Origin: Opitutia bacterium UBA953
Lineage (GTDB): Bacteria > Verrucomicrobiota > Verrucomicrobiia > Opitutales > UBA953
Direction of reading: 5' to 3'
NCBI GenBank assembly: GCA_002293125.1
Contig: DBCR01000010.1
Coordinates: 1 to 24,196 of the forward strand
DNA: 24,196 bases
This document shows positions 21,386 to 24,196 of this stretch, one piece after another; positions within the stretch are counted from its first letter, which is position 1, and each line of letters starts with the position of its first letter. The notes below the pieces were generated by a model. The model had not been told where the DNA came from and searched no databases. It worked only from the letters and a program-made list of their open reading frames with translations. A program made the translations under genes and the position numbers.

Positions 21386-21895
21386 TTACTTCAGGGTCTT
21401 GATGCCGGCCAGGAGCTCCTGCACAAGTTCGCGGCTGCGGGCCTTCACCTCGCGGTTCAGCGTCGTGTCGGAGGTGCCCATCGCGCGCTTCGACTGGGAG
21501 TAGGACTGGGCGAGGACGGCTTCCTTGTTGCGGGTGATCGTGGCGTTGTCGCGCACGGCCAAGATGACGTCCGCGTTGTAGCGGCCAAGGCCGCGGTCGA
21601 GGCGGACCTCGATGGTCAGGAGGGGCGTAGTGGCCTCCGGCGTCAGGCCATCGACCGAGCGCGGCACGATGTTGGCGCGGCGCATCTCGAGTTCCATCGC
21701 GTCGCGGATTTCGCCGCGCAGGTCGGCATCCTCGGGTCGGCTTTCGGACGTGGTGACGTCGATGAAGAAGAAGGTGATGCCGCGGAGCTTGGCAAAGGCC
21801 TTTTCGTCGCCGCCGGTGGAACGGAGGGGGTCGGCTTGGGCGAGGCCGGAGACGGCGGCGAGGGTGGCTAGCAGGGCGAGGACGAGGGAGCGCAT
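21386..21895 (-). CDS. Secreted protein of unknown function
   Basis: The 169-residue protein begins with a Sec signal (MRSLVLALLATLAAVSGLAQA, cleavage likely near residue 21), with no lipobox, so it should be soluble in the periplasm. The mature part has an alpha/beta look: FFFIDVTTSESRPEDADLRGEIRDAMELEMRRANI, TPLLTIEVRLDRGL, YNADVILAVRDNATITRN, and a C-terminal helix ARSRELVQELLAGIK. Alternating strands and a central helix recall small secreted proteins that bind partners rather than enzymes. I do not recognise the family. It starts 36 bases after the stop of the peptide-binding lipoprotein gene, so the two are likely cotranscribed. Confidence 0.75.
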   Translation of the reverse strand: MRSLVLALLATLAAVSGLAQADPLRSTGGDEKAFAKLRGITFFFIDVTTSESRPEDADLRGEIRDAMELEMRRANIVPRSVDGLTPEATTPLLTIEVRLDRGLGRYNADVILAVRDNATITRNKEAVLAQSYSQSKRAMGTSDTTLNREVKARSRELVQELLAGIKTLK

Positions 21896-21931
21896 GGGAA
21901 TGAAGTCAGGGTAGGTGAGGGGAGGTTCCGT

Positions 21932-23596
21932 TCAATCCCCTTTCGCGGGAACGAGCCGGACGGCGGTGAAAGGGTGCTGGTTGAGCAGGGTGGGATACCA
22001 GCCTTGTACCTCGGGGCGGATGAGGAACTTGTTCTTGTTGAAGACGACGGGCAGGATGGGCGCTTGGCTGATGAGGCGGGCCTCCGCCTGCTGGAAATAA
22101 CCGAAGCGCTGGGTCATGTCGGTTTCCTTGGCGGCCAGTCCGAGGAGGCGGTCGTATTCGGCGTCGCTCCAGTTGGATTGGTTGAGTTCGTTGCCGGTGA
22201 TGAGCATCTCGAGGAAGGTGTTCGGGTCGTTATAGTCGCCGACCCAGGCTCCCCGGCAGAGGTGGAATTCGCCTTTGCGCATGGCGGATAGGTAGACCTT
22301 CCACTCCAGGTTGCGCAGTTCCACTTCGACCCCCAGTTCGCGACGCCACATTTCCTGATAGGCCTGGGCCACCATCTGCGACCCTTCCGACGTATTGTAG
22401 AGGTAATCGAATTTCGGCAGGCCCTTGCCACCGGGGTAGCCCGCTTCGGCGAGCAGGCGGCGAGCCTCGTTCGCATCCTGTTTCCATCGCGCGGTCGGCT
22501 GGAAGCCGCCGGTGCCGGGCGGAGTGAAATGCAACGCGGGGGCCTCGCCGGCTCGCAGGACTTTTTCGGCGACGAGACTCCGGTCGATCGCCATGCCAAG
22601 CGCTTGACGGACGCGCGGATCGAGCAGCGCCTTGCGGGCCGCGAGGTCGGCCGGCTTCGTTCCCTTGATGTCGCAGTTCACCCAGACGAAGACGGTCGCC
22701 AAGAACGGATCGAGGCGCAGTTGCGGGGCCTTCTGCTCGCGTAGTTTGGCGACCTTGTACGGCGGCACCGCGCCGGTGACATGGAGTTCGCCACCGCGGA
22801 AGGCGCGTTCTTCGGCGAAGAGGTCGGAGATGGCGCGGAATTCGACGGCGTTGAGCGAGACCTCCTGGGCGTTCCAGTAGCGCGGGTTCTTGCGCACGAC
22901 GACGCGGCGGGCCACTTCCCATTTTTCCAACGTGAAGGCGCCGTTGCCCACGAGCGAACCAGGCCGGGTCCACAGCGTATTGAGCGAATCCATCTTGCCG
23001 TGCTTGAGGATCGTGCCGGGGTGCACGGGGATCCAGCTGTGGTGGCAGAGGAGCTGCAGGAAGTAAGGGATGGGATCCTCGAGCTCGATGACGAGCGTGC
23101 GTGCGTCGGGCGCGCGGAGGCCGACGGTCTTGAAGTCCTTGGACTTACCGGCGTGGAAATGTTTGGCGCCGCGGATGCCGTGTAGCATCGAGGCGTATTC
23201 CGCTCCGAAGCTCGGGGTGAGCATCCGTTCGTAGCTGAAGAGGAAGTCGGCGGTGGTCACGGGGTCGCCGTTTGACCAGCGGGCATTCTCGCGCAGGCGA
23301 AAGGTCCAGGTCCTGCCGTCCTTCGACATCGCCCAACTTTCGGCGACGCCCGGGATGGGATGCAAGTCCTTCGGGTCGTAATTCACCAAGCCTTCGAAGA
23401 GGGCGGCGATAATATGGCTCTCGCTTAGTCCGGTGATGGTCTGCGGATCTAGCCCCGAAGGCTCGGCCATATTATTGATAATGAGGTAGCCTTCGGCGGC
23501 CTTTTTCTCGGCGGTCGTCTTGCCGTCGCCGCAGCCTGCGAGCAGGCACGCCAAGGCGAGCAGGGCGGCCGTCCATCGGGGCGCAGGGCGAAGCAT
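21932..23596 (-). CDS. Peptide/oligopeptide-binding lipoprotein (OppA/SBP family 5)
   Basis: The ATG at 23594-23596 (MLRPAPRW) gives 554 residues; the frame stays open further upstream, but this start leads directly into a lipoprotein signal with lipobox LAGC (Cys22). The mature protein has the family 5 solute-binding pattern: YLIINNMAEPSGLDPQT, IAALFEGLVNYD, PGVAESWAMSKDGRTWTFRLRENARWSNGDPVTTADFLFSYERML, then NPRYWNAQEVSLNAVEFR, VRQALGMAIDRSLVAEKVL and GDYNDPNTFLEMLI. It is anchored in the periplasm and should bind peptides for an ABC importer. No oppBCDF genes are in the window, so it is an orphan here. It is divergent from the cupin gene and followed by a secreted protein gene. Confidence 0.92.
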   Translation of the reverse strand: MLRPAPRWTAALLALACLLAGCGDGKTTAEKKAAEGYLIINNMAEPSGLDPQTITGLSESHIIAALFEGLVNYDPKDLHPIPGVAESWAMSKDGRTWTFRLRENARWSNGDPVTTADFLFSYERMLTPSFGAEYASMLHGIRGAKHFHAGKSKDFKTVGLRAPDARTLVIELEDPIPYFLQLLCHHSWIPVHPGTILKHGKMDSLNTLWTRPGSLVGNGAFTLEKWEVARRVVVRKNPRYWNAQEVSLNAVEFRAISDLFAEERAFRGGELHVTGAVPPYKVAKLREQKAPQLRLDPFLATVFVWVNCDIKGTKPADLAARKALLDPRVRQALGMAIDRSLVAEKVLRAGEAPALHFTPPGTGGFQPTARWKQDANEARRLLAEAGYPGGKGLPKFDYLYNTSEGSQMVAQAYQEMWRRELGVEVELRNLEWKVYLSAMRKGEFHLCRGAWVGDYNDPNTFLEMLITGNELNQSNWSDAEYDRLLGLAAKETDMTQRFGYFQQAEARLISQAPILPVVFNKNKFLIRPEVQGWYPTLLNQHPFTAVRLVPAKGD

Positions 23597-23601
23597 GCGG
23601 G

Positions 23602-23631
23602 AGATTAGGCCCGGGGTCGGCCGGAGGGCAA
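23602..23631 (-). promoter_or_regulatory. Possible near-leaderless promoter of the peptide-binding lipoprotein
   Basis: On the minus strand TTGCCC (23631-23626) and TAATCT (23607-23602) are 18 bases apart, weak matches to -35 and -10. TAATCT ends only five bases before ATG 23596, so transcription would start at or beside the start codon. That would explain the lack of a Shine-Dalgarno sequence, but the evidence is thin. Confidence 0.3.
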
Positions 23632-23683
23632 GGCGTCTGGATGGGCTCTTTACTCCCCTCGGCGGGCTTCCTAGAAATGACCC

Positions 23684-24196
23684 ATGATCACCCCGACCCG
23701 TCGCGACCTCGCCGTCGCCGCCCTGACCGCCTCCGTCTGCCTTGGCCTCCTCGGCTTCATCGGCCAGGACCGAATCGCCGCCACCGTGCCCACCCCGAAG
23801 CCCATCATGGGCTCGATGGCGTTTGATTGGGAGAAGATGGTCGTCAAGCCCACCAAGATCGGTGCCTACCGTAAGGTCTGCGAGGCCCCGACCGCGACCC
23901 TCGACGAACTTGAATATCATATCACGACGCTGAATCCTGGCCAGGCACCGCACCCGCCCCACCAGCACGCCGACGAGGAGCTGCTCATCGTGAAGGAGGG
24001 CACCGTCGAGGCGCTCGTCGCCGGCGACTGGGTCAAGCTCGGACCAGGCTCCGTCATCTTCCAAGCCGCCAACATCGACCACGCCATCCGCAACGCGGGC
24101 GAAGGGCAGGCGACCTACCATGTGATCAAGTGGAACTCGCCCGGCATGCTGGCCAAGCGCGATGCCGCCAGGGCCGCGGCCAAAGCCGCCGCGAAA
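23684..24196 (+). CDS. Tat-exported cupin-domain protein (3' end outside window)
   Basis: The ATG at 23684 opens a frame that stays open to the end of the window, 171 residues. A twin-arginine signal (TRRDLAVAALTASVCLGLLGF) suggests export. Residues about 80-150 form a cupin barrel: motif 1 GQAPHPPHQHADEELLIVKEG, with metal ligands His93, His95 and Glu99, and motif 2 GDWVKLGPGSVIFQAANIDHAIRN with His133. The Ala/Lys-rich run at the visible end is probably close to the C-terminus. Cupins hold a metal and act as isomerases, oxygenases or sugar-binding proteins; the activity here is unknown. It is divergent from the peptide-binding lipoprotein gene, sharing an 87-base promoter region. Confidence 0.85.
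   Translation, partial: MITPTRRDLAVAALTASVCLGLLGFIGQDRIAATVPTPKPIMGSMAFDWEKMVVKPTKIGAYRKVCEAPTATLDELEYHITTLNPGQAPHPPHQHADEELLIVKEGTVEALVAGDWVKLGPGSVIFQAANIDHAIRNAGEGQATYHVIKWNSPGMLAKRDAARAAAKAAAK

Overview
The window reads as an ordinary chromosomal segment of a high-GC Gram-negative bacterium. The mix of genes points to Verrucomicrobiota, probably Opitutae-like: two Tat-exported GH109-type oxidoreductases, a free-standing type II pseudopilin, a very long two-module U32 protein, an ExbB/ExbD/TolA-like set, and start codons mostly lacking Shine-Dalgarno sequences. This placement is an inference from gene content; no rRNA or full marker phylogeny is present. I see no phage, transposon, CRISPR array, rRNA or tRNA, and no stretch over 300 bases without a gene.

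Layout, left to right. The window opens inside typA/bipA (+), whose hairpin terminator lies within the 3' end of the convergent tsaE (-). Upstream of tsaE is a small XRE-type regulator (-) with a clear promoter whose spacer is filled by a perfect palindrome. Two tandem GH109-like Gfo/Idh/MocA paralogues follow (-), separated by 132 bases holding three copies of a 14-base repeat. Then comes a compact minus-strand run: a LOG-family protein, cutA and a CPBP membrane protease.

From 6.4 kb the plus strand carries rpmH-rnpA-yidD, then an MdoB/LtaS-like membrane phosphotransferase overlapping a PAP2 phosphatase; yidC, which often follows yidD, is absent. A minus-strand pair (dimeric dUTPase, then pseudopilin) faces them. 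A long U32 protein (+) converges on recD2 (-) with the two stop codons directly abutting; recD2 lies downstream of a HAD phosphatase (-).

From 16.7 kb there is a four-helix membrane protein with a His/Asp tail (+). It converges on surE, which follows a McsA-like zinc protein (-). An exbB-exbD-tolA/tonB-like operon (+) converges on a RidA-family gene (-). A secreted protein of unknown function and an orphan peptide-binding lipoprotein (-) come next, divergent from a Tat-exported cupin (+) that runs off the window.

No single large unknown system stands out. The best leads are local: the autoregulated XRE promoter, the 14-base tandem repeat at a GH109 start, the double cysteine-set U32 protein, the His-tailed membrane protein, the near-identical palindromes spanning two convergent stop pairs, and the general scarcity of Shine-Dalgarno sequences.
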